From the NCBI GenBank assembly GCA_030562195.1, contig JAUJPP010000005.1:8428826-8492825 (forward strand): a stretch of DNA of 64,000 nt, read 5' to 3'. Positions 46,206 through 56,849 of the stretch are shown piece after piece. Origin of the DNA: Nipponacmea schrenckii. Its lineage: Eukaryota > Mollusca > Gastropoda > Lottiidae. Every line of letters begins with the position of its first letter. Position 1 is the first letter of the stretch. A program made the translations under genes and the position numbers. The notes under the pieces were generated by a model that worked only from the letters and a program-made list of their open reading frames with translations, made no database searches and was not told the DNA's origin.

Positions 46206-46617
46206 GTACTTCTCGATGATTGTAATAGTTTATCAACTAAAAGACGCCAGAAGGGCAATATTTTGAATGTTCACGCCAAATTTCATCGCAATCGAACCAT
46301 TTTTTAATACTTTTAACGTTTTTTTTTTGTTCGTGTTCGTAAAAATAACGTACTTTTCATAGTTATTATTTTATTAGTTATTCATTATTTATGAAAAGTG
46401 CGATATTTTTACGAACAAAAAATCGATTTACAGTAGAAAAAATGGTTCGAATGTGATGAAATTTGGCGTGAACAATCAAAATATTGCTTAAATGTTTTTA
46501 TTCATATACTGAATATATGCAATGAAAAATATCAAAAAATAATTTCTATGACATATCGTCTTTAACATGACCCTGGTGTCTTTTAGTGGATAAACTTTTA
46601 AAATCATCGTAAAGTAC
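46206..46617. mobile_element. Large foldback element, about 410 bp
   Basis: Left blocks gtacttctcgatgatt, tagtttatcaactaaaagac, ttcacgccaaatttcatcgc and gttcgtaaaaata return in reverse complement as tatttttacgaac, gatgaaatttggcgtgaac, gtcttttagtggataaactt and aatcatcgtaaagtac. The centre is AT-rich near 46390. No coding capacity. Confidence 0.8.
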
Positions 46618-46634
46618 AGGTAGGTAGGTAAATG

Positions 46635-46690
46635 GCGAGTTAACGTTCGCTTCCAGCAATTGCTGATATCGCAAACTAGCCGTGAAGTAC
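46635..46690. repeat. Isolated inverted copy of family E unit
   Basis: gagttaacgttcgcttccag and gctgatatcgcaaactag are the reverse complement of the unit arrayed beside the micropeptide genes. Confidence 0.65.
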
Positions 46691-47019
46691 AAAGTAGTAG
46701 GTAGTGAAGTAGCGCCGTCTAATGTAATCAGACCACTAATATTTCCTGTGATTAGCCATACTAATTGAGCGTCACTTTATTATTCAAATATTCCTCATTA
46801 TTTCTAACCTTTACAATAAATTCCTCACAAATCAGTTTACTCGACAGAAATCAGGGAGGTAGGTTGAAATATGTTTTTAATTTGTAAGCTGCTCCCTTAT
46901 CATTGCAGCCTTTATACAACTTGTTTCTTGAAAGGGGTAGGCATTGCACAGAATGGCATGACAGCCGCTCAGCTAGTCCGGCACTCGCTGAAAAAACAAA
47001 TTTGGCGTTTGGTCAGAGT

Positions 47020-47165
47020 TTGCACCATATTAGGCCATGAGATGCAGTATGCAACGTGGTGAATTTTTGTCATGGCAACGGTATCATGTACACAACCTCT
47101 TACATGGTCTCAGTTTTCCTGACGACTGACGTATTATCTCCCGCCACGTCGGGTTTGATTCTTAG
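47020..47165 (-). mobile_element. Decayed SINE
   Basis: ttaggccatgagatgcagta, tgcaacgtggtgaatttttg, catggcaacggtatca and tcgggtttgattcttagtcc follow the family order on the minus strand with many changes. The inner open frames near 46871-47062 come from it. Confidence 0.55.
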
Positions 47166-47373
47166 TCCCTAAATTGCGGGATACAAACAAAGCTCCGGGA
47201 TTTGGGTTAAAGCTAAGTTTCAAAGAAAGTGGCTCGCGTTTCAATTTCTGTTTTGAGATGTTGCTTGATATTGTTCAAGGTATCTTGACAAATGTGTATC
47301 TAGGACTTAGTGACGATGAGGTCGAATGGTCCCTATATGATATGAAGCCTTTAATCGACTCATTTGAATAGTA

Positions 47374-47412
47374 AGGTCAGAAGAGTAGGACGTAAAACTC
47401 CATTCATTTCAT
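47374..47412 (+). mobile_element. SINE 3' tail remnant
   Basis: agaagagtaggacgtaaaac then tccattcatttcat is the sense-strand 3' end of the family. It lies about 100 bp upstream of the first identified exon of the ionotropic receptor, in the same orientation. Confidence 0.8.
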
Positions 47413-47518
47413 ATTTTGAATAGTAAAGTGTACAATTTCATTTCTTAGCATTGATAAACGAAACTACGACCTGTTAACGGACCCTCAACAAATGTCATTG
47501 TGTGTATTTCAGAAAGAG

Positions 47519-50500
47519 ATGGACAGAACGATGTTAACAGGCTGGTTAGTATTGGTACTAGGAGTGGTGTTGATGCAATGCCAGCCCAATCAAGATGGCC
47601 ACAGGTAAGCCCACTTCACTTCACACCGCGAGCGGTTACAGGGATGCAATCGTCAGAATATATAAATTATCAGCCGCGAGAGCAGAGTTCCAGCTATCTA
47701 CACTGCGCTAATTCTAATTCCCGAAGACCAGAACGTTCCATAACCATATTTTCATTTATTTTCAGTTTGTACGATACCAGCCTTTCACGGGTAAGTAAAA
47801 TTTTCATCGTCATCAATCATCATTAATCACCATCACGAATCATACATCGTGCATCATGTATCCATACATCATGCATCCATCAATCCATCATCCACCATCT
47901 ATCATGTAACCTTCCATCATGCATCCATGCATCCATCCGTCCATCATCAATCCATGCATCCATCCATCCCCAAGCATCATCAAGCATCGAGCATCAAGCA
48001 TCAAACATCATTATCAGCACTATTAATTCACCGGCGTCATCAACAGCAGCTACTAAAGGTGATATACACCCGTGGTCTAGCTTGACGACTCTTTAACCGG
48101 GAACCTATATACTATAGTATCGAGAGATGCTACCTTCAGATCAGAGGAGAAGCCGTGGTAGCTCAGTCAAGTGTGTTTTATCATCATGTTTTATTAACTG
48201 GTATATTTTCAGGTGACCCGCCAAATACAGCTGCGAGTCGGTGTAGTCGAGGTAAATATACATTTGTTAAACAGATATGTGTTGTAGAAGCAGGCCAAAT
48301 TAAAACTCCTTCTATGTCTATAAGTATTCATGTTACCAGATGATTGCGTTGCCTTGCTTCTGATGGGTAGATCTTCATCCAATTGTTGATATGCTAAACC
48401 TCATTCCAATCAATATATAAACCAATCGGATGTCCCAAAATTTAAACCATTTCTTGTAGCTTCCACCATATGTAATAATAGACCAGAGTAAGGATGAATC
48501 GGATCAGGAGAGATATACTGGTTTGGTTATAGATGTCCTGAAGAAGCTGGCCGAAAGCCTATCATTTCGATACACAATAGAACTGCAAACGGACGATCTT
48601 CCGGGTCGAAAGTTTTCAAATGGTTCCTGGGATGGTCTGATGGAACGCCTCATCAAATCGGTACGTAACCATCTCATATCCCAATATTATTGTCTTGTGT
48701 TAAATGCGTAACCAGCCGAAAGATCATGGATAGATCAAAGTTCGTTGTCTTTGTCTCCATCAGCTTTTTAATTGTTATCTACAGTTTAGATTTATGTTGT
48801 ATGTCGCCAGGATTCAAGTGGATCTTAAGGTGAACGCTTTCCTTGTATCACCCGTAATACTTTTCAAAATACAAATTAACCCGTATCGTATTTTACAGGA
48901 AATAGATATTGGTGGTCCACTGCATATCACCACGGCTCGACAAGCGGTGCTTGGCTTCACCAAACCTTTCGTCAACTCCGGAATCAGTTTCCTGGTGAAA
49001 GAAGCCAAATTACAGAAGATATCCACAGCCCTGATTTTCCGGCCCTTCTCAACCGAGGTGTGGCTCACCCTCCTCATTGCCTTAATCATCATCAGCATCT
49101 TGTTTTACACCATCTGCAGGGTCAGCCCTTATTCCAATGTCTCACAGCCAAGAGTGTCCAAAACTAAAGGGTTTCTATCCAGGATCGCCGACCCATCCGC
49201 TCCATACAGCATCAAGAATAGTTTTCTGTACACAGTTAACACCCTGACTTTTCAAGGTATGTTGAGACCTTTTATCAGGAACTACCCAGCCGCAACACAG
49301 TGATGTGATGCGTACCTCGCGGCTCTGTGGATATTTTGAAGATATAGAAACCCAACAAACTTCATTCATTCAGTCACTTATTCGTTCATTTGTCCATTCA
49401 TCCATTCCTTCATTCATCCATTCATTCGTTCGTCCATTCAATATATTCATTCGTTAGCTTATTAGTTCATTCATATTTTTTTTTTATAGGTCAAAGAAAT
49501 AGTCCCAAAAGTTGGGCTGGTAGAATTCTGAGTGTCTTTTGGGCGTTGTTCTGTTTGATAATCATCATCATCTATGCTGCCAGTTTAACCTCCTTCATCC
49601 TAGCGGGCAGGGGGTCGGACTCCCTGCTAAAGTTCTTCGACATAAACAGCCTGATGGCAGCAGGTGGCACTCGCATTGGGATAGTCAAAGGTCGTTATGA
49701 AGACGCCGAATTGAAAGATATAAGAGACTTTACAGTGCGCCGAGGGACCTTCTTAGGGTCGTACTCAGAGGGAATACGGTGGCTACAGGAATCGTATGGC
49801 CAGAAGGCATTAGCTATGGACACACAGGCAGCTAAATACGTGGCATTGAGGCACTGCGATTTCAAAAAATTTCCAAAATCTGTAAATATTGTCGGAATTG
49901 GATTTGGAACATCTCCGAACAACAGTGAGTCTTTTTTTGATTGGTCTGAATTGTAGTTGTGCATACTATATTTATAGTCAGAAACATCCGTCAGTAGAAT
50001 GTAAAACTCTATTTCTCCAAGAGACTGGAACATTAGGCGTTAAATCATTTTTTTATTAGCCTAGAGCATTAAGACGTTAAACCGTTTCATTAGCCGCGAA
50101 CACAAGAACGTAAAACACGTTTAATTGGACCAGAAAATTAGAACGTGAAACACGAATGTCCTCATAATGTTATTGGCAGATTTTGCCATAGTGACGTCAT
50201 CAATCGCTTAGTTTTGGTGGAAAAAATGGAATAATGCAAGTAGATAGAAGCTACCAATTGACCCCATACACATAGCCAGTTTAGAAAACCTCTTTGCAAT
50301 TTTTTTTTCTAATTATGTGGCTCAGACGCTAACCCGAGGGTGTAGGGTTCAATCAGGACGAGTAGGACGTAAACCTCCATTCATTTCATATCTTCTATTT
50401 ACAGTAGTTATGGGCAGCACCCAACTTAACCTAGCTCTTCTCAGACTGCACGAGGATGGTACAATGACTTCCCTGCTGAAGAAATGGGTGTACACAGGGT

Positions 50501-51338
50501 CTATCTGCTCCAGAGAAATTGAAGCTACTGCCCCGGACGAGACGTCGAAGACATCAATAGTAGCGCATACCGTTACTTTAAAGGAAGCATCGTCACCTCT
50601 GATATTTGTGTTTGTTGGAGCCCTGTTAGCCATTGTGGTGCTGATAGGTGAAGTCATCTATGTCCGATGTTTTTCAAAGGTACGATTATTCACTTTTAAA
50701 AGCTTTTAAAACATACGAAACGAGTCTAACCAGAATCAAGTCACAGGCGTGACCTCACCGAACTACTTTTCTATACCCGAAAATATCATGACCCTTTACA
50801 TTATTCGACTGATTTAGTCTGGTGTTGTAATTTAATGGACTCCAATAAGGTTCAGGTCTGTTATTTCTATGACGTAAGAAGAATGCGATAGTTTCAGATT
50901 GGACATTATCATGACCCTTTACATGATTCAACTGATTTAGTCTGGTGTTGTAATTTAATGGACTCCAATTAGTTTCGGGTCTGGTTGTTTTTCTATGACT
51001 TAAGAACAACGCGATAGTTTCGGACGGATTATATAGAGCTAAAAGTTTTATATAAATTAGAGGCACTGAGCATATAAATGAAATGAATGGGGTTTTAGGT
51101 TTTACTCCTCTGCACCTTATGGACAATAAATGTAGACGGGCAAGACCATGTACAGCCGTATGAGCCTACGGTACAGGCTGTGTATGTTAAATATCCCTCA
51201 GTCGAAAGTCGCAAAAGGATGCCTCATTAGAACATGTACAATTTATATTTTCAGAAGGCTGAGAACGTGGAAGAGACTAAACTAGAAGAAGGTGACGGCG
51301 ATATTACTAAAGACGAGGTCATAGTTGCTTCCCCTTGA
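47519..51338 (+). CDS. Ionotropic glutamate-receptor-like channel without amino-terminal domain (IR type)
   Basis: Eight exons join in phase: 47519-47604, 47766-47790, 48213-48251, 48460-48660, 48899-49256, 49490-49924, 50405-50679 and 51255-51338; 500 residues. The first encodes a signal peptide (MLTGWLVLVLGVVLMQC). The ligand-binding S1 lobe follows at once (QLRVGVVE, LPPYVIID, YTGLVIDVLKKLAE, GSWDGLMERL, HITTARQAVLGFTKPF with the Arg that normally binds the ligand carboxylate, residue 131). M1 is at 166-190 (FSTEVWLTLLIALIIISILF). The pore loop is NSFLYTVNTLTFQGQ. M3 ends YAASLTSFILAG (265-276). S2 has ALAMDTQAAKYVALRHCDF (Asp 347 at the acidic ligand position), and M4 is at about 446-466. 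The tail is acidic. AATAAA is at 51392. Chemosensory or transmitter-gated role is inferred. The 25-bp second exon and the exact start are the least certain parts. Confidence 0.88.
47800..48020. repeat. catc/atccatcc microsatellite region
   Basis: Imperfect catcatcaat and catccatccatgcatccatc runs in an intron of the ionotropic receptor. A similar cattcattcatt run lies at 49360-49470 in a later intron. Confidence 0.85.
50310..50397 (+). mobile_element. Internally deleted SINE (head joined to tail)
   Basis: tgtggctcagacgctaaccc and gtgtagggttcaatcaggac (box A and box B remnants) run directly into gagtaggacgtaaacctcca and ttcatttcat, skipping the body. Sense to the receptor gene; the tail ends about 7 bp before the acceptor tatcttctatttacag of exon 7. 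Confidence 0.8.
50752..51035. repeat. About 145-bp tandem repeat, 2 copies, with a third at 51740-51900
   Basis: Shared pieces are ctgatttagtctggtgttgt, aatttaatggactccaatta and aagaacaacgcgatagtttc. The third copy lies 3' of the receptor gene, about 0.8 kb away. Confidence 0.85.
51073..51230. mobile_element. Two SINE pieces in opposite orientation
   Basis: A minus-strand tail (aaatgaatggggttttaggt, cctctgcaccttatggac) ends near 51150 and is followed by a plus-strand body piece (ggtacaggctgtgtatgtta, ccctcagtcgaaagtcgc) to about 51230. It sits in the last intron of the receptor. Confidence 0.75.
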
Positions 51339-52454
51339 TTACTACTCAGTCAAAGTGCACAAAATTCCCGTGAAAACTTGAAAAAATGCTCAATAAAGGA
51401 AGTAAGAACATGGCTGTTTGTGGACCATTCCAAATAAAACATGGACGTTTGTCTTTGATTACTACCTATACTACCTACAAATGAAGTGGACTGTTTGGGC
51501 CCAAATGACCACTGAAAAAACCAAAAGTGGGCCGGTCTAGTCCCCAAAGCCTTCATCGAGCATGGATGGGAAGTTTTGTTTTTAATTCTTGGATGTTGTT
51601 TCTTTGTACTGTTTTTACTTTCAATAATATTTCATGTACCAACTGTATTTCTCTTTCGTCACTTCCGCCAGAAGAACGCGTCTGGCCTAGTTACCAGAAT
51701 CAGGACACGAGGATAATTAGGAGACATTTTCAAGGTGAGACCTTGCCGAACTACTGTTCTATACCTGAAAATATCAAGACCATTGACATCATTTAACTGA
51801 TTTAGTATGGCGTTGTAATATAATGGACTCCAATTATGTTCAGGTCTGTTATTTCTAATTCGTAAGAACGACGCGATGGTTTCGGATTCACTTTACGTAG
51901 ATACCAGAGTTAAGGCTATAAGTCTGGAAATCCTCGAATCGACAAGAACATTCTAACCTAGCCAACAATCACCGTCATGTCGACATGACTCCATTCTCCA
52001 ATAAAATTTAATAATTTCTCAGTGAATACACAGCAATTTTATGATCGAATGATGGAACCGTTGGAAGCCCGAAATATTCTGCCTCTTACAATCTGATACC
52101 CACATTATACAAGACTGGGAAGAATTTAAACGACTTGTTGAGTCACATAGTTGGCTTAATGTCACTCTCCTGACGAACTTTCCCGCATTGCACACTACAT
52201 AGCATTGCCCTTATTAACAAGAACCAATAGCAGAGTCTTTATTGTAATCAGAGTGTTTCGGACTAACCTGTTGGTCGAACATGAAATAAGTTTAATTAAA
52301 GTAGAGGATGATCAACGTTCATCCAGCCATCGATTTGACGGTTAATCTGAAATATGATGATTCTTTCCATGTTTTATGATATTATTTAATATCTATAGGG
52401 TTGTTGGAATTTGTTTAAATGTCTTACAACTAACAATAGTCGAGACAAACTTAC
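51339..52454. other. 3' flank of the receptor gene
   Basis: Contains AATAAA at 51392, the third copy of the 145-bp repeat at 51740-51900, a segment at 51672-51735 that is the inverted counterpart of 30457-30515 (agaatcaggacacgaggata), and a short SINE piece at 52150-52212 (cgcattgcacactacatagc). No gene seen. Confidence 0.5.
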
Positions 52455-52637
52455 TCTTCACCCATAGCGTACTGCAGACGATCTGGGTACTTATTCTCTG
52501 AAGGGACGAGTTCGCAAATTATGATTCCAATTAAAATGCAATTTGCTGAGACATCCAAACTACCAGCATCACTTTCAGAGAGTCCACATACATGAGATGA
52601 TAAATGTATTTGGTCAAGGTTAAATAGACTATTAAAT
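52455..52637 (-). CDS. Weak candidate internal exon
   Basis: A 183-bp open stretch lies between an acceptor (ttctttcaatgtag) and a strong donor (gaaga|gtaagt), phase 2 on both sides. Peptide pieces: CGLSESDAGSLDVSANCILI, ENKYPDRLQYAMGEE. It does not match the phase of the candidate at 53076-53244. It includes the dispersed motif ctttcagagagtccacata, which lowers confidence. Family not recognised. Confidence 0.22.
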
Positions 52638-53075
52638 CTACATTGAAAGAATATAGAATATAAACATTCGATCAAAGATAAACACAGGTCATTACTGCAT
52701 ATAACTAGACCATTATCGCCTTAAGCCAGACCACTAAACACAGAGTTCGTGATGCCGACCATAAAACTATAAGGTTATTGTTAACATGAATCGCGAATTC
52801 TACAGGGACATGGAAATAAAGGCATTGTGTACACCTTCACATATTGTCCAGTCTTCATTAATTGTGGACAGAATTACTCGAGTAATAATAAATTAATTAA
52901 GTCTCTTTGATGTTTCTCGTTTGAGGCAATGTTTAGAAAAAAAAAACAGAAAACCACATACGGCTGAATGGAATCCGGAATGAATCAAATAAAAGGTAAC
53001 AGTGTGTCTGAAACCCCCTTTGATTCTCTTTGAGTGTTATTGTCAGAAACAGCATTGGACGTGTCTTGAAGATAC

Positions 53076-53244
53076 CTATTGAATTTGGATTAACTCTGCT
53101 CGTGTCCAGGCTGAATTTCCTCTTGCACGACAAACAATGCACACATCCGGTACAATCTAACAAACATTCTGAATCTAAAAAACATTCTGAACACAGTAAA
53201 CTATAATTTATGGTATATAGTTCTCTGTAACATGCAGTAGCCAT
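53076..53244 (-). CDS. Weak candidate first exon, Cys-rich
   Basis: The ATG at 53244 opens 56 codons plus one base before a possible donor aatag|gtatct. The peptide MATACYRELYTINY continues with eight cysteines in 36 residues (CSEC, SEC, LLDC, TGCVHCLSCKRK), compatible with a small zinc-binding fold, though no named finger pattern fits. It may equally be the ORF 52933-53244 unspliced, or nothing. Confidence 0.25.
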
Positions 53245-53434
53245 GTCTGTTTCGCTTGAGGGCCGAGTGTCTCAAACACAGGAATCCAATTTTCAAGAAC
53301 GTGAAATGTCTATACAACGTGGATATGGTCATATTATTACCATAATCAATAATGTCCAGTTGCATATTTATGCCTATTATTTATCGAAGATCACCTGAAA
53401 CCAGTAGGGTGAAGGCCAAAGAACCCTAGCCTCA

Positions 53435-53450
53435 ATGGCGGATAGAAGAG
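53435..53450 (+). CDS. Weak candidate first exon (MADRR)
   Basis: ATGGCGGATAGAAGAG is followed immediately by a GTACGT donor, the same layout as the first exon at 37191. It is divergent from, and 190 bp away from, the minus-strand candidate start at 53244. No downstream exon could be assigned. Confidence 0.2.
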
Positions 53451-54274
53451 GTACGTATCATTTCTGCAACTCCCTGCCCTGCACATCACAGACCCATGGC
53501 CCCCAACCACACCCTCTAAACAATACCAATAACCATAACAAAGTACAACCTTTAAAGTCACTACAACAAGTTAGTATAAACAGCAACACGTGTAGGTTTA
53601 TTATTGCAAGGAATTAAAAATAAAAAGCACTTTCTATGGAGAACAACCACCTAAATATTGATATTGTTATAGATCGATATTCACCGACAGATCTTCACTG
53701 TGTAGTCATATATGATAAATATTGTTTTGATCGATTATTGGGTCTGGATTGAGATGCCACGCTGGTTTCCCATAGAGTACTTCCGGTCGATTTGGTGATG
53801 TATTACGTCACGTCAATTTACTTGTGTCATATAGTTGTCTAGTGGTTTATTTCATAACGTAAAAAAAAACCTGATAACTCAACTAAAACACATCCTTAAG
53901 TATATATACAGTATCATGTTCCGACACGTAAATACAGGAGAATATCAATAAAAAGACATATATTAGAAGTATATGGTGACTGCACTACAAAATCTAAAGA
54001 CTAAAAAAAAAAGAACTATATCTTACAAGGATAAAAATTTAGGTTCTATTCTTGGTTAACCGACACATAATTTAGGGCAAACGGAATGCTCACCCCAACC
54101 CCCTGTATGGTCATTTCGAGAGAATAAAGTAGACGATAGTGTACCTTTAAGTTCCATCATTTTTTACAAAATTACGGTTAGAATACTGTATCCCTTTAAT
54201 GATAAAAAAAGACCCATTATGTGTATAGAGAATGCATGTCAAAATTATTTCTAAGTCCAATTACATCAACAAAT

Positions 54275-54600
54275 CACTGATTGAAAATCGATCAAAGAAA
54301 ATTAAGAGCAACTTGTAACACACATACGAAACTACAGTGACCGATTAGCTAGTAGATTGTGACGCGACACCAGTGAGTCGCCATTGGTCTTCACTATCCT
54401 GTGCAAATAGCTAGCTGATGATCAGCTAGCTATGCTAAATCATATTGAAAATCGATCAAAGAAAATTAAGAGCAACTTGTAACAAACATACGAAACTACC
54501 GTGACCGAAAAGTCGACAGAATGAGACGCGATATCAGTGAGTCGCCATGAAATATAATACAACTCGCTGATGGTAATACGATATCAGTGAACCACCATTA
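54275..54600. repeat. About 163-bp tandem repeat, 2 copies
   Basis: attgaaaatcgatcaaagaa, aattaagagcaacttgtaac, catacgaaactac and gtgagtcgccat recur at about 54280 and 54448. Shorter remnants (cagtgaaccgccatta) continue to 54710. Confidence 0.85.
54408..54432. repeat. 25-bp perfect palindrome
   Basis: Arms tagctagctgat and atcagctagcta flank a single g at 54420. It lies at the junction between the two 163-bp units. Confidence 0.9.
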
Positions 54601-55649
54601 CGTGATGTCTATCTAGCTCTCATATTTCGACTTGAAAGAAGTTGGTCATTACATGATGGGCAACTATCTGGCAGATAATGATACGAGAACAGTGAACCGC
54701 CATTAGAGACCGTCCAACTAAATAATATATTATCTCACAATAACAACCAAACGCCATTTGTCAAACTGAAGAATTTTCTTGTAAGTCCTCTATCAGATTA
54801 CCAAACCAGAAACACGTAGGAAGTTTTATTATCTTTTCGGAATTCGGGGAAAATGTAGTCTTTCTTTTCAAGTACGTTTCTGCCATTAAAATCCACCGAG
54901 TGCGAGAGTAAGTTGTAATATATAATTAAAAACAATATAGAAGTCAGTCATTAACAGTTGCTAGAAGGTTATCAAGTAATGAAGTAATTGTTGTTCAAAC
55001 TGAGACCTTATTATACAATAAATGTCGACTCTACATGGGGCGAATAACTTTTTACCAATTAATATTGTTGATGGTTCTTTGATAAAAAATTTTTTGATTA
55101 TGTAGAGGGGTGAGATCATAAAAGCACATGTTGTGGAATTCGTTTATAGTTCTTCGGAGGGACACCAGCGATAGTTACGATAATTGCAGGATTTCTGACG
55201 TCATTTAACCGCGAAGAGTTACGTTATAAACGCTGAAACATAAGATGTCATACGATGAGCGTAATCGTGTGTTGAATAGGTATACAGGATTATGTCCCTT
55301 TAACATTTAAAAAGTTTTATAACTTAAAAATTATTACTTTCAAAGCCTCAAGCAGGGAGACGCCCGTATCGTATTTCTTCACAAACCAAGGGGACTGAGT
55401 ACTTGAATGTTTTACTAGTAAAAGTTAGAAGTTAGTTTTTGCAATGAACCAGAAAATATCAGTAAAAACGTGTTATTCTTTTCAATTTGGAACCATACCA
55501 AGCCAATTTTTTTTATTTGTTTAAAAAATCGTCTACTCCGTTACATCATCAAGTAGAACTAAGAAGCCCAATTATATGAATCTATATGGCAAAGAAACAA
55601 TTTAGTTTGAAGGCATTGTTTAGAAAATTTTGTTTCGTACTATGAACTT

Positions 55650-56003
55650 AAAATGAAATGGAGTTTTACGTCCTGTTTTTCTGAACATGATTTGAAGATA
55701 GATGTTTACTTGTAGCCTAATGATGTCGCTTCTGTGTGTGCCCTACAGATATTATTAAAATGGAGTTTTACGCCCTGTCTTGCTGATCATCATTTAAGAT
55801 TTAATTTCTACTTGAAATGATGTAGCTGCTTGTACAGATATAATTGAAATGCAGTTTAACGTTCTGTTTTTTCTGTGCATGATTTGAAAATTCATGTTTA
55901 CTTGAAATGATGTATCTTTGTGCAGAGAAGTTTTACGTTCTACCTTTTTCTCTTAAATTGTTTATTCATACAGCACTATGCAGTGTGTGCAATGAGGGAA
56001 ATA
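55650..56003 (-). repeat. SINE-tail-derived tandem array plus a SINE piece
   Basis: About 100-bp units start aaatggagttttacgtcctg (55655), aaatggagttttacgccctg (55757), aaatgcagtttaacgttctg (55850) and gaagttttacgttctacctt (55926). Their first 20-30 bp are the SINE 3' end; the rest (gatttgaagatagatgttta, cttgaaatgatgt) is unrelated. A further SINE block gcagtgtgtgcaatgaggga closes the region at 56003. Confidence 0.8.
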
Positions 56004-56599
56004 GGCGTACTTTCCATGGATTTCTAACGCCCAGAGATGCCCTTGTAACGTAAGCTGCTCAGACCTGTATTTCTGATAGTCTGATAAGAAGAAATTGGAT
56101 TTATTAATGGAAGGCAATATTCCGATCTTAACATCGATAAAACCTGAACCCTTAAGATAAAAGATCCACCCCCCCCCCCCCCCCTTGAGTAAGGGTAACT
56201 GAAAAGAATTCTCACCTTCAAAAACATTAGAGGAAGTGATACCTTTATTACGAATTTCCAAAAACTGTTTTGTTTTAAGATAGATATATTTTATATCATT
56301 CGCAGACTTTGGACGAGTAAATAGGTAAATTTGATATTTGAAACCAGTCTGTTTGTAAGTAACGTTAATACTCTGCACATTTTAAACACATTCAAAAAAA
56401 TAATCATAAAAACACCCCACAAGATAATTTACACCACAAAATATAAAATATAAACAAACACAAACATCAGTTAATTTTCATAATATCAAAGAAAACATGT
56501 TATAAGTATAGTCGATAAACATTTTAACTTTTTAGTACCGAAGATTTAAGGATTAATATACTAAACTTAGATTATCATACAAATGCTAAAAGCTATGTG

Positions 56600-56785
56600 G
56601 ATTAATGGGGAGAAGAGGTGGGGAGAGGTCAGGGCAAGAGGCAGAGGACTAAGGACAGAGGACTAGGGACAAGAGCAAGGGACAATGGACTATGGATACA
56701 GCCCGATACAAACAAATACGATACGATGCGATCCGATGCGGCCGGATACAACCCAATACGATACGATACGATAAGACAAAGCCCA
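56600..56785. repeat. Purine tract and gatac microsatellite
   Basis: Overlapping gaggactaaggacagagga-like units run to about 56700, then (gatac/gatcc)n runs to 56775. Open frames here are compositional. A C18 tract lies at 56167-56184. Confidence 0.8.
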
Positions 56786-56849
56786 AAATCATCCCGTTCC
56801 CCCTTGCCGCACCCCCCACCCCCTTAGAATTACATTCAACCTTCACGTA

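Noticed and set aside
47174..47371. Upstream coding exon of the ionotropic receptor
   Set aside because: No donor in phase before its stop, and it lies between two SINE remnants.
47849..48085. His/Ser-rich protein on the plus strand
   Set aside because: Translation of a catc microsatellite in a receptor intron.
48814..50657. Minus-strand open frames across the ionotropic receptor
   Set aside because: They are antisense shadows of well-supported receptor exons.
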